From the NCBI GenBank assembly GCA_007449985.2, contig VIIQ02000108.1, positions 124,001 through 188,000 on the forward strand: 64,000 nucleotides of DNA. Reading direction: 5' to 3'. How positions within the stretch are numbered: position 1 is the first letter of the stretch; every line of letters begins with the position of its first letter. This document shows, piece by piece, positions 35,101 to 46,300 of the stretch. Both the position numbers and the translations under genes were made by a program. The notes beneath the pieces are model-generated. The model was not told where the DNA came from. It saw only the letters and a list, made by a program, of their open reading frames with translations, and did not search any database. Source of the stretch: Desmodesmus armatus. Its lineage: Eukaryota; Chlorophyta; Chlorophyceae; Sphaeropleales; Scenedesmaceae.

Positions 35101-36408
35101 TGTGTTCCCTCATGAACATGTACTACACCCAGTATGCCTTCACCCGGCAGGTACGTGTTGCATGGCGATGCATGCACAGGAAGGGGCGAGTGCAGTGTAG
35201 TGGTGTTGGTTTGCAGCTGGTGGTTTTGTTGGGGATCAGCTTTGGCAGGGCTGTGACTGCTATAACCCACCAGCGGCCACCTTACATAGCCTTCGGAGTT
35301 CCTCAGCTGTGCGCGCACTCCTGTTGCTGAGAGCCAAGCCCACATCTGCAACACCCCCCCCCCCCTTTTTCAACTCAATGCCATCATGCAAGTTGCGGCG
35401 GCCTCACCCTGGCTCTCATTTTTTACAAGGTTCCAGGGGGGGCGCACCACCCACCGGCTGGCCACACACAACTCAGCCGAGTAAACTCGACTGCCGGGGG
35501 CCTGAGGCAAAGCCTCATAGATGAGGGACGCCGCACACCCTATACCAGGAGGTGCCCAACGCCTGGACCAAAAAAGCATGGGACTCGAACCCACACACCT
35601 CTCACTGTTCGCCTTCCTTGCTGCCGCTGATGCTGTTCTTGTCATGCGCAGGGCAACTTCACATTCGCTGCTGAGCTGATTGTGGCCCTGATCGCCTTCC
35701 TCACTGCTGTGTGGCTCAGCCTCTACATGGGGTGGGCCATCCACTCTCTGAGGCTGATCCCCAGGTTCACAAACACGCTGCTGGGATGCTGTGGAAAGCA
35801 GTACGAGGTGAGCACAAGCTGCTGGCATGAGGCGTGCTGAAATGGCTGTGGAGCATCTGCGTTGTTGATCTGTCAGCATTGCGTGAGGAGTCTGGCTGTC
35901 TTCTTGTGCTTTTTGACAAATTGTTTGCACTCCTGATCAAAAATGTACGATACCATTGGAACCACGCCGTGCCGTGCTGTGACGTATTGCGGTGTGCCGT
36001 GCTGTACTGTGCTGTACTGTTTGCAGGACGTTTACTATGAGAAGGACAACTATCGCTCAAATCCACACAGCGCTCGCACCTCTACGGATGCAGCAATGGA
36101 GGAGGGACATCAGGTGAGCTTTGCTTGTCCAGCAGCACCAGCAGCGCCAACAACAGCAGCAGCCGCAGCAGCAATGCAGCAGCAGCAATGCAGCAGCAGC
36201 TGCAACAAGTGTTGAATCCAGCAGAGCTGCTGATGACGCTGGCAGCGATGGGAAGGCCACAAGGGGAACCCAATTGTGGCCTGTTGTGGGGTTGGGAGGG
36301 CTAATGGTGGGTCAATGGTCAGCCCTTCACGTGCAGCTGGCTCTGGACGACGAATGCTGTTATGCCATGCAGTGGTGTGCTGTACAGCAGGATTTGTCAC
36401 TGGCTTTG

Positions 36409-36453
<45 letters not shown>

Positions 36454-36781
36454 TGTGTCTGTGTCTGTGATTTCATCTCACCACCAACCACGCCGTATGC
36501 TTGCTTTTCTGCAGGTGCCCCAGCAGCGCTCCGGCCGCAAGAGCTACTCCCTGCGTGCCTCCAGCAAGGCTCTGACGCAGCAGTACTTCTTCATGTCCCA
36601 GCTGGCTACTGTCTTCAGCTTTGTGAGCCCCATGATCACCTACTTTGCCCTCAACATCACCAACTTCTGGATCAAGCTGAACATCATCGTTGGTGCGGCG
36701 CTGATCTTCATATACATCATCATGTGTGGATTCCACAGGAAGCTCATGGCACCATCTAAGCACAGGCCTGGCACTCCCTGA
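32134..36781 (+). CDS. Unrecognised multi-pass membrane protein, about eight spans
   Basis: Eight exons join in phase: 32134-32275, 32950-33128, 33541-33762, 34508-34687, 34917-35150, 35652-35807, 36027-36113 and 36515-36781, giving 488 residues. The N-terminus is soluble (MGFFKKKAAADAAE, Ser/Gly-rich, KNPFVDS). About eight hydrophobic segments follow: VAVLILWTIAVTGWTGF, WAILAVECVVLLAFLSLSIG, FPWLLTLALVGTAWF, VYAMLTIAFHMLMYF, LLPAALVVALLVLMPVCSL, LIVALIAFLTAVWLSLYMG, ATVFSFVSPMITYFAL and IIVGAALIFIYIIMCGF. A hydrophilic loop (DVYYEKDNYRSNPHSARTS) lies before the last pair. No known family was recognised. Introns 2 and 4 carry copies of their upstream exon ends. Confidence 0.8.
33237..33295 (+). 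repeat. Diverged copy of the exon 2 end and donor within intron 2 of the eight-span gene
   Basis: The segment starting ccattgcagttgct and ending in a GGGCGGGTGGGG donor-like site resembles the end of exon 2 (ccattgcagtcactggatgg and its GTGGGTGGG donor at 33129). Confidence 0.5.
34110..34300. repeat. 191-bp near-perfect inverted repeat (hairpin) in intron 3 of the eight-span gene
   Basis: The left arm begins cagctaaagctgccccaag at 34110 and the right arm ends with its reverse complement at 34300. The arms are about 75 bp, with scattered mismatches, around a loop of about 40 bp that is itself partly palindromic. I see no clear target duplication. It could be a MITE or an RNA hairpin transcribed within the intron. 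Confidence 0.85.
34670..34797 (+). repeat. Three copies of the exon 4 end plus donor in the eight-span gene
   Basis: The real junction (tgcttctgct/gtgagtgg at 34688) is followed by ttgtttctgtt/gtgagtgg (about 34741-34759) and tgcttttgct/gtgagcag (about 34772-34790). Intron 4 also contains a run of tgtgctgacc-like units up to its acceptor at 34916. Confidence 0.65.
36411..36469. repeat. GT dinucleotide microsatellite in intron 7 of the eight-span gene
   Basis: (GT)n of about 40 bp grading into GTCTGT units, about 45 bp upstream of the exon 8 acceptor. Confidence 0.95.
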
Positions 36782-39151
36782 TGCGGTCTTTGGGGGCATC
36801 CGTGCGGTGTGGAGCTCATGGCGGGCTGCAGTGTGCACAGTGATTGCCGAAAGCTGCAGTGGGCTCTGGACAGGCCTTGAGTTGAACCAGCTCATGGCAT
36901 CACTTCAGCCCAAGCGTGTTTGACTCTTGTGCACCAAGCGTGTTTCACTCTTGTGCAGTGTGGTACAGTGTATGTCACATCTGTGGATTTTCTGACGGGT
37001 TGCAGTGATTGCCTCAGGCTGCAGCGGCTGTTGACGGGCAGTGGAGTATAGCCAGCTCACGGCATCTTGTCAGCACAGGCCTGGCCAACCCTGTCCTGTG
37101 GGGTGTGCTGGGGCTGTTGACAGGCTGCCTGATGCTGTATGTGATGAATCATTGACAGGCACAGCTCTTGACAGTTGACAGCACACAGCTGACTTGAGTC
37201 AGAGTACTGTAGTGGGCGCGTGTATCAGGCTATATTACAGGCTGGCAGGCAAATCCTGGAGCACTTGTGGGCCATGTTTGGTGTTGTACAGGCTAAGACA
37301 TTGCTGGATGTTGTGTGGCACAGAAGGGTGTTTGACTGCCTGTTGTCTCCGTGGTTGTAGCTGTATGTTGCACCGCATACTGGCTGGCTCCTGCACAAGG
37401 TTGTGTGCTTTGAGGTGGATGGTGTGTATAGTCCTGTTATGGATGGTGTGTATTCATGCTTTGGTTTGATCTGGGTGCGAGCTGTTGTACACCTGTCGTG
37501 GGCTGTTGTTGAGGGTGTTTGGTCTGGGAGAAAGCTGGCGCAGTGCTTTTAAGTGTTGCCGTTCCGAATGGCACTGGTGCTGACTGTGTGTCATCTGGCT
37601 ACCCCTGTGCAGCATGTCATGACTTGTTCGTGTGTTGGACAGTTACTATACATGTCAGTCCATGCATGCAGTACATTATGTGTGTGTACCCATCAATGCC
37701 CTATGCATGGATACTGGGCACAGTTCTGGTGCTGTCTGTGCTGCTTGGTGCTGTCTCACAAGGTACATGCAGTGGCTGCAGCTTCGTAGTGGCTGCAGAC
37801 ATGTGCAGCCCTCCAAGGAATGAGGTGGAGCCGTTGGTTGTTGACAAACAGCAGCGAAGACGCATAGGTGGCCTGGCAGTGCCAAGGGTGCATGAGGTTT
37901 GAGACGTCAACGACTGACTCCTGGTGGGTGAGCTTGTTCAGAGTTGCCAGAGCAACCCTGAGATTTCTGTACGGTTGCTGGAAGGAGTGGCGGTGGTTGG
38001 TTGGCTGGATGGGTGGGTGTGTGGTGCAGATGTTCGTTGGGGCATGATAGACTATGGCTTGCTCTGTTTTTCAGCTTGCTGGTACAGCTTGTGTGGCTGA
38101 CCAGAGCAATCATGGCTTTGACTGATGACTGCATACATAGGGTGCAAACCCAGGTCTTGACAACACCGCAGTGAGGGCAGTATTGCATCGTGGACACATT
38201 GCTTCTGGGATCTTGGGCAACTGCATGACTGTGGCTTGGCACCCCTAGGCGGGGCATGTGGGTAGTCGCCTGGGCAGTGGGGCGATGGTTGTGGCTGCCT
38301 CGTAACAGGTTTGTCGCCTGTGGCTTGCTGTGCAAGCATCGTAGTGAGTTGTGCAAATCTGCCGAGTGCATACGCTGTAAGCACCATGTTGTGATGGCCG
38401 CTTGGAAGTTTGGACTCTGACCTTTCCAACGAGCCCCCACACCCCCAGATTTGGGTGGGCCCACCTCCCCAAAGTAGGCAGATTCTGAATGTCCACAGTG
38501 CGTCATGGTGGGGCACTCAAGTTGCATGTTTGCTGCTGTGTAGAATCAACCCAAATGCTTTGCAGGTTTTGGGTGTGTTTCAACTGGGATGTGTTGGGCG
38601 GGTGTCTGTAGATGCTTTGTCAGGGATATGTTGGGTGCTATCAGCAAGTTGGAGCTGAAGTTGTTGCAGTGTTGTGCCAGAGTGACTGTAAATCTGGTCG
38701 CAAGGGGTGGTGGGATGGTTGGGTCGTACGCAACAGGATCACAGGCTGGCTGACCCTAATTCAAAGGTCGTTTGCGGCCGAGCAACTGCATCACAAGCTT
38801 GCCTGCTATGTCTGGCCTAACTTTCAGCAACTGCTAATCATGCAGTGCACCTGCTGTTCAGGATGGTTGCAAGCTGCTGCTTGGTGTGACATGTGCAGCT
38901 CGATGCATGTACTCTGCAAGCAGCACATCCTGTCAAGGTTTACATCAGGTCAGTCACACACTGTGACAGCTATAATCATGTACAGCTGGACCACCTGCAC
39001 TCTACAAGCAGCACATTATGTCACTCTGTGCATGCCGTCAGCCACACATTCATGATTCAACGACTCATTGCAACCCATGTGCTATGCTGCTGTACCGCAT
39101 TGTTGCAAGCCAAAAACACAACGGCACAAACCCAATGTTCACATTGCTCTG
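36782..39151. other. Convergent intergenic region, 2.4 kb
   Basis: 3' flanks of the eight-span gene (plus) and of the small membrane protein gene (minus). It is rich in TGTG/GCTG words, and no reading frame with coding character was found. TGTAA occurs on the plus strand at 38376-38380, but 1.6 kb from the stop. Confidence 0.45.
38940..38944 (-). terminator. TGTAA signal (minus strand) of the four-span membrane protein gene
   Basis: TTACA on the plus strand, about 210 bp downstream of the stop at 39152. Confidence 0.4.
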
Positions 39152-39978
39152 TCAGACTTTCTTGAAGTCATACGCAAGCTTGTGCAACTGCTGCAGTTCT
39201 TTGCTGGTGGTGCCCAGACTTGCCAGCACACTCCAACACAAAAGGCACCATGCCAACGGCCCCAACGGCAGCCAAACCAGCTCCCACTTAGCACCAACCG
39301 CGTACCCATACGTCTGTATGCTGTGGTACATTGCAGCAATCCAGTACAAGCACCCCACTGCTGCACCAACAACAGACCCGCCGACAAGCATGCGGGACTG
39401 CTGTGCAGGCGGCATGCAGGTTCTGCTGCGTTCCCAAGGCTTGGGGAGCTGCAGGAGCAGGCCCCAGCTGCATGCAGCAAGTGCAAATGCTTGTAGGCCT
39501 AGCATGGCCACCACTGACGCTGCTGTGGTAACAGGCCGTAGCTCCCCAATGTATCGGGCCTCCCAGGGGTGTAGGTGCTGCTGTACTGCTGCATAGCCGA
39601 AGAAGGCTGCTAATGCAAGCCCCATGGCTGCAAACATGCGCCTGAAGGTGCGCGCCTGCTGCACAGCAGCTGCCTCTAACGTGGCTATGACCTAGGGCCA
39701 GCAGTAGGGACAGCGGAGCAGGGAGGTGCAGTGCATGGAGGCAGCGGGTAGGGGTGAGTTCATCATGCGTGTTGCGAGGCTGCTTGCCACCTGCGTAGTA
39801 GTGCTGCCAGGGGGCACCAGCAACAAGAAGGGGGTTGGCTGGCTGAATGTGTTGGCGACTATGTTGGACGCACCTCCTGCTGCTCATGTTGATCCAAAGG
39901 CTCTGGACTGTTCAGCAGCTGGTCCACCTTAGACCCAGGCTTGACGGAGCGACGCTCCCTTGCTTGGTGAGGGTCCAT
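39152..39978 (-). CDS. Small membrane protein with about four spans, plant/algal conserved type
   Basis: Two exons join in phase: 39978-39874 and 39691-39152, giving 214 residues. The start ATG at 39978 opens MDPHQARERRSVKPGSK. The stretch LDQHEQQEVIATLEAAAVQQ followed by RTFR recalls an uncharacterised plant membrane protein family with an EPHEQEEVI-type motif before the first span; that is from memory. Hydrophobic segments are MFAAMGLALAAFFGYAAV, AASVVAMLGLQAFALAACS, LVGGSVVGAAVGCLYWIAAM and LPLGPLAWCLLCWSVLASLG. The function is unknown. It shares a 291-bp divergent promoter region with thioredoxin h. Confidence 0.72.
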
Positions 39979-40269
39979 GCCTGTGTTAGCAATCAATCCA
40001 CCAATGACTCAATGGCAACAGGGTGCAATTCAGACTAATAGACAGTCAGGATACAGCCTTCCTTTGATGTGTGGTGACAGAGTGTGCAAGAGTGGTGTTA
40101 TGACGTGCCACTCTTGCACAATGTGTCTTGACCGTCAGTGATTGCCCTGCCTTCTACCTCATCACTGTCGCCCAACACACTACGGTTTTATCAGGTCCTC
40201 TTCTGTTCAGCCTTGTTTGTCCTGCACGATCTGCAGCAGCTGCTTCTTTCAGGCCTCTGAATCATCATC
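39979..40269. promoter_or_regulatory. Divergent promoter region, four-span protein / thioredoxin h
   Basis: 291 bp between two start codons on opposite strands. No clear TATA box was seen. Confidence 0.45.
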
Positions 40270-41300
40270 ATGGGCGGAGGACGTGTTATCCAGGTGTCCA
40301 CAAAGGACCAGTGGGACAAGATTATGGCAGAGAACCCTGGCAAGGCGGTGAGTGCGGAGGGCGGGCGAAGGGTGATCTGTTGCAAGAGGTTATCACGGAA
40401 GGCCCAGGCATCAGAGACGTGGGCGAGTTCATGATGTGCAAGGTGCCACGGATGTTGTGCGCTCTCATGCCCGACCAAAACGTGTGTCTCGTGTGTCCGT
40501 TCCTGCTGTGTGGAATGATGTGCACTGCAGGTTATCGTGGACTTCACAGCCACATGGTGAGGCACCAGGAGGTTGCAGTTCTTTGACTGGCACACCATTA
40601 GAAGCGGCAGCAGGCAGTGCAGGAGGAGTATGCAGGTTGAGGCAGCTTCTCTGCATGGGTGAGCATGGGTGGGGTGTCCATGCTCTGACTCACCAGTGGT
40701 GTTGTGGGTGCATTGCTATATGCAGGTGCGGCCCCTGCCAGATGATTGGTCCCATCTTCACCAAGCTCAGTGAGGACCCCGCTTACGCCAACATCATCTT
40801 CCTCAAGGTTGATGTGGATGAGAACACGGTGCGTTCACTCACAAGACTCAGTCACTGTAGTGCAGTATGCACAAGACCTGCATGCGCCGCATGTGGGTCT
40901 CTGAAGGGATGTTTCTCCTGCATAGCTGAAGTGCAGTCCTGCATGGCGGAAGTGCAGTGGAGCTCACAAGGATGCTGTTGAGTCCCCAAACCTGCCGATG
41001 CATCAATTCGTTGCCGCTTGCTGGTCAAGGGTGCACCTGTTGATGCATCAGGGTCACAGATGCTTGGTTGTCGACACCACCACCCCAGAGTGAAAGTACC
41101 CCTCGAAATCTTGCACCACTTGCATGCACATGGGCCCTCAGAGCTGCTGGTGTGCTGCGTTTCTCCTGCAGGCTGTGTCCCAGGCATGCGGCATCACCGC
41201 CATGCCCACCTTCCATGTCTACAAGGATGGTGCGAAGGTGGACGGCATGATTGGTGCACAGCCCGCCCAGCTGGAGACTCTGCTGAAGAAGTTCGTCTAA
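40270..41300 (+). CDS. TRXh: Thioredoxin h
   Basis: Thioredoxin h is a small cytosolic disulfide reductase that works with NADPH-thioredoxin reductase. Four exons join in phase: 40270-40347, 40531-40556 (26 nt), 40726-40828 and 41172-41300, giving 111 residues, the normal length. The active site WCGPC is split by intron 2, with the Trp codon shared between exons 2 and 3. Other family marks are VIVDFTATW, KVDVDENT, the cis-proline loop AMPTF and VGMIGA-type GMIGAQ. There is no transit peptide: the start MGGGRVIQVSTKDQWDK is only a few residues ahead of the fold, which fits an h-type rather than plastid type. Confidence 0.95.
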
Positions 41301-41830
41301 GCAGAGCAGCAGTGCACTGTCCCTCCAGCACAGTCCGACTGTGCTGAGCAATCCACTGTGCTGATTGTGCAGGCATGGGTGGTGCGCACACAGCACACCC
41401 TGCACGGCATGTGTTGCAGGGGTAGTTGCGTGCGCATGGCTTGTGTGTGACAGCTGCCAAGGAGTGTAGCTCTCGCACCAGCACGCACATCTCTGTGCTT
41501 CATATATTAGTTGTTGTGTTTGCGGTGACTTTTGTGGTGTTGCTCTTGGGGTGCCGAAGCACTTGAGGCATCACATCTTTTCTGCTGTGTGTCTGTTGGC
41601 ATGGTTTACACTTGTCGCACTGCACAGTAGTTTCCGGCTGCTGAAACTGCAGCTTTTGAGTTGTTACCACACGTTCCTGGGTCGTACTGAAGGCCAGCAG
41701 GAGGCATAAGGTTGTGGCTGCTAGCAGACAGCAGCAAGTTGTTGTTGCAGCCCTTCAGCAGGCAACATCGTTGGGTTGCATCAGTGGGTTGCATCAGTGG
41801 TGCTTGGCAGGCTACGCTGCAGTCAATGCT

Positions 41831-41835
41831 TGTAA
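41831..41835 (+). terminator. Candidate TGTAA signal of thioredoxin h
   Basis: First TGTAA noticed after the stop codon, about 530 bp downstream; distance makes this tentative. Confidence 0.3.
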
Positions 41836-42061
41836 ATATACACACACCGCCTTGAATATTGTGCTAGTGCTTGTGCAGTGTGTGTGGGCTGTGGGCACAG
41901 GGACGGTCAGACTTGATTTTAGCCTAATGTTTGCTTGCAATGCAGTGCGCTGAAACCCTCCTTTCACTGCTGCTACGTATGACAAGCTGCTAGGATGAAA
42001 GGAAACCTGCCTGCTGCTAGTGATAGGTATGGAGCATGTGTGACATTGTGCAACACTATTG

Positions 42062-42300
42062 GAGTGAGGAAAAATGGTTACTGACACTGGCTGCTGGTGA
42101 AAGGGGCTTGCTGCTGGTGGCACAACTGGAGATAACAGCTGTTGTGACAGACACGACAGCTTCAGGAGGGAGGAAGAATGGTTACTGACACTGGCTGCTG
42201 GTGAAAGGGGCTTGCTGCTGGTGGCACAACTGAAGACAACAGCTGTTGTGACAGACACGACAGCTCCAGCCTCTGCTATCTTACTACAACTGAAGACAAC
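42062..42300. repeat. 104-bp tandem repeat, two copies and a partial third
   Basis: Units begin near 42062 and 42166 (atggttactgacactggctg at 42074 and 42178, 104 bp apart). A short partial copy (actgaagacaacagctg) follows at about 42288. They contain no coding sequence. Confidence 0.85.
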
Positions 42301-43173
42301 AGCTGCACATCTGTGCCCCCTCATGCGGCGGCAAGCACAGCAACACCACCTCTCTTCAGACATTGCAACCACAGCTGCATTGACAAACTGCTGCATAGCT
42401 GTAACGTTTGTCACCCATCTGCAGCCATGGGCCCCGCCATGCACTGGGTAGCACCAGATGGCACACAGCATGCTCATGACTTGCATTTCACACGGTGGCA
42501 GCCCTTTGCGTGGCAACCCTCCTAGGTGTCTACGCTATTCATTTCATGGCACTTCCTTTCAGCACAGCACAGCTGCAGCAAGCCACCAGTGACTCGTGCA
42601 TTAGGTTTGCCTCACCCACACAACATGGTTTGCTCAGCACTGATGGGAACATGATAGGCCCACCACCAGGCGTCAACATGAATGAGCCACAAGCGGACAA
42701 TGTACATGCGCTGACAGCACCTGCCTTGCACCATCTGTAGAAGCCATAAAACCCCATGCAGCAGCAGGAGTCACACTGCACTCAGTGACACCACTGTGCA
42801 GCCTTGGTGGCGATGCACTCATTAGCAGTGTTGAGTGGGCTGTGGCCCAACATCATTTGGGATGACCACCCTGAAATACCTTTGCTGCCTCAGACAGAAC
42901 ACATTGTTCGGCGGGCCCATGTGGAACCCCTTCCCACCGGCATGCATGCTGGTCTCCGCCAGCTGCGCCTTTGTGAACCCTGCCAGGCAGCTACCTATAT
43001 GGCCCATAAGTTGACACATCAACACAAGACCAACCCAGGCAAAACATGCCAGCGTGCGTGCACCCATTGCACCCCACCCACTACCTGGTGTGCACATGCA
43101 CAAAAAGTCGGCGCGCCAAACACCATGCGCTGACCCCCACTTCCCAGCTGCAAAACATTGTGGTACACAGGCC

Positions 43174-43178
43174 TTACA
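43174..43178 (-). terminator. TGTAA signal (minus strand) of the amino-acid transporter
   Basis: TTACA on the plus strand about 150 bp past the stop. The stop codon itself (43328-43326) also lies inside a TGTAA. Confidence 0.4.
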
Positions 43179-43250
43179 GGTTTGGACGTACAGGGCAATC
43201 CCCCGGCTAACACATTCCCGACAAAACACCAACACATTCTCAACACAGTT

Positions 43251-43283
<33 letters not shown>

Positions 43284-43325
43284 TGTTCAGCCACGGCCAC
43301 CGGCTTACCCTGCCGCCTTCTGCTG

Positions 43326-46300
43326 TTACAAGTGCGTGAGAGAACCTGGCCTGTCTGTGTCAGCTGGAGCAGCACCACCAGACAGCAGCAGCTGTTGATT
43401 TGCTGCTGCTAGGGGCCCCTGCACCGGTGCAGGGGCAGGACGAGGTTCCAGTGCAGCCTCTTGTGTGTGCTCTGCTGGCGCAGCTGTAGCATCCGCTGGT
43501 GGGCCTGTTGCAACTGCAGACGCTGCTGCAGCCGGCGAGCCACCACTACTGCTGCTGCTGCCTGCCCCGGCACCCTCGGCCCCGGCAGTTGCATCTGAGA
43601 CAGCAGCTGGTGTGTCAGCTGGTGCCGTTGTTGCAGCCTGGACCACGGGTCCTTCCGTGGCTGAAGCCCCTCCCTGCTGCTGCTCCTGCTGCAGCTGCCC
43701 GTCTGCTGTAACCGCAACCACTGGGCCTGCAACAGCAGCAGGAGCGCCATCTGGTGCCGCTGCCTCCTGTTCTGGCTGGGGCTGCTGCTGTCCCATCTGC
43801 GGCTGTGCCAAGGTTTCGCTCACACCCTGCTGCGGCTGCTGCTTGCTGGCTGCCTCTGTAACAGCTGCTGCATCAAGTGCAGCCGCAGCTGCAGCGACCG
43901 CCTGCTGCTCCTCCTTTTGCTCCTGGTGCTGCCTGTCCGCAACAGACCCAGCAATACCCACCTCCTGCACTATCCCCATCACCCGCTGGGCCACCTTGGG
44001 GTTTGTGGCACCGAGATCCTCGACAATAAGCCCCAGCACAGCAGCACGGCTCTGCTCTGTCCATGTCACCGCGTCATGGATTGCAGCAGCCAGCTGAGTG
44101 ATGTTGGCAGCAGTGGCAGCAGTGGTGACACCGCCCTGACCAGCGGTGCCGCTGCTGCTGCCTGCAGTGTTGGCTGCGGCCGTGCTGCCAGCTGACAATG
44201 CTGATGCAAGGTGGCTGATGATACCCTTGATCCTGCTTGCCTCGCTGTCTGTCAGGACAGACGCTGCCGAAGCTTTACTGACGCCGCTGCTGGTGGTGCT
44301 GGCAGGGGCTGCGGTTGTGGTAGCCCCGCCCCTCATGCTGCTGCTGGTGCTGTCAGCTACTGCACTGCCAGTATTGCTGCTGTCGGTGCCGCCATGTGCA
44401 CCGTCACTGATGGCAGCACCTGCGCCACCTGGCGGCAGCGGGGCAGCAGCTGCAGAGTCTGCATGCGCAGCGGCGTTCGCTGCAGCAGCAACGCTTGCGG
44501 CATCCGCCTGCGGCTGCTGCTTGTCGCCACCTTGCTCCTGCTGCTTCTGCCCACTCCCAGCTGCTGCAGCCAGCGTTGCTGCTGCTGCTGCTGCTGCTGC
44601 GTCTGGTGGCCCCGCTGCTGCTGCACCACCCTGCACCGCGCCCTGCTGGTGAGACTGCTGTTGGGCCGGCGTGGATTCCGACTCGACATGTGCAGCAGCA
44701 TTGGCCGCTGCGGCCGCCGCTGCTTCATGCTCAGCCAGCGTGGGTGTCTTGGCAGCTGGCACAGCAGCTACCCCGCCACTGCTGCTGCCTCCTGCTTCAC
44801 TGCTGCTGCCGCTGCTGCTGCTGCTGCTGCCGCCGCTGCTGCTGTCTGCCTGGGCCTCAGCCGCTGGTGCCGCCCCAGCAGCAGCACTTGCAGCATTTGA
44901 CTCACTAGCACCCCCTGCAGAGGGCAGCTTCGCTGCTTCTGCTTGTGGAGCCGCCACCGCTGCAGCAGCACCTGCAGCCGGCGTTGCCACATGCCACGCA
45001 CCGCTCGACCCCATTACCGACGGCTGCACTCCCGCAGCCGCAGGTACACCATCACCCTCCTTTACCCCTCCAACAGCTCCATTCGACCCCGGCTCGTCAC
45101 TGCTGACCGTTATGCTCGGCCGCTTGTGGCCCCCGCTGACCCCGCCACCGCTACTGCTGCTGTCCGACTTTTCGAGATCCTGAGCCACGCGTGTCAGCGC
45201 GGTGAGAAGCTCACTGGTCTCCTCAGTAGCTGCAGTCCCCAGGGCCTCCCGAGTGATGCGCATTGCTAAAGCGCTTGCGGCAGTGGCGTTCAGCGCCCGC
45301 TGCATGGCCTGTACTGCTAGGTCCTTGATGGTGCTGTCACCCGCCTGCGCATGGCGCGCGGCGGCGACGGCGCCCCGCACCTGGCGCAGCACGTCAGCTG
45401 TGACGTTGAGGGCAGTCAAAGCAGAGATTGCGCTGTCACGCACCTGCATAGCGACAGGCGGGGCAGGGTTCAAGGCAGGGCCACACAGTAAGAATGATGT
45501 GGATAGCAAAGCCGTTTGCAGTTGCAAGGGTGCAGCCGCAGCACCCACTGATGACCGCAAACAGCAAGTATGATGCACAACAAACTTTCGGCCAACCCGT
45601 GCACTTCAAAACAGCCACATACATGCTTTGCATTCGCACAGGACCGCCTGGCACTGGGCTGCCCAGGGGGCAACGCAGGCCCCTGAAACAAACCCCTTCG
45701 GGTCCCACCTCACCTGCTCAAGCGACCTGCCTGCAGTCAAGGTGAGGTTGGCGCCTGCGGCCCCCTTGCCAAACGCCCCCAGCGCCTGACCCAACTCCCG
45801 CGCCATCTCATTCGCCCGCGCATATGCGTCGCTGCTGGTGCCGCTGCCTGTCTTGGCCCCTGTGCCGGCAGCACCTGCTGTTGGGAGCGCCAATGCAGGA
45901 GGCATCACCCCCGCTGGCTGCTGCTGCTGCTGCTGGCCTGGTGGGTGGTCACCACCACCAGCACCACCAGCACCATGTGGCACAATGGCTGAGCTACTGC
46001 TGCTGCCGTCTGCGGCAGCTGACTGCACCACACTCCCGTCTGGCGCCCTCACCACACTCTCTCCCGGCCCGGGAGCAGTTGCAGCAGTGCTACTGCTGCC
46101 GGCATTGCTGCTGGTGGTGATGTCAGGTGCGGGGTGGACTGGTGCAGCTGCTGCTGCCGCCGCGGCCGCTGCATCTGCTTTGATCTGCGCGATGGATGTG
46201 TCCAGCTTTATGATGATGGCTGTGACACTGGCGGTGGTGGATGAGATGTCGGCGGCGGCCGTTGACAGGGCTGCCTCCACATTCCTCAACACAGTGTCTT

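Larger units (their letters stand above)
41301..43325. other. Convergent intergenic region between thioredoxin h and the amino-acid transporter
   Basis: No supported gene. It contains the TGTAA at 41831-41835, a 104-bp tandem repeat (42062-42269) and a CAG microsatellite (43251-43282) in the transporter's 3' flank. Confidence 0.5.

Noticed and set aside
35501..35605. tRNA-like B-box on the minus strand (GGGTTCGAGTCC at 35592-35581) within intron 5 of the eight-span gene
   Set aside because: No properly spaced A-box or cloverleaf could be drawn. It might be the tail of a tRNA-derived SINE, but I saw no duplication or second copy.
43465..44097. Long plus-strand open frames opposite the transporter tail
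   Set aside because: They are Ala/Cys/Leu-rich shadows of GCA/GCT repeats in the minus-strand exon, with no splice or family support.
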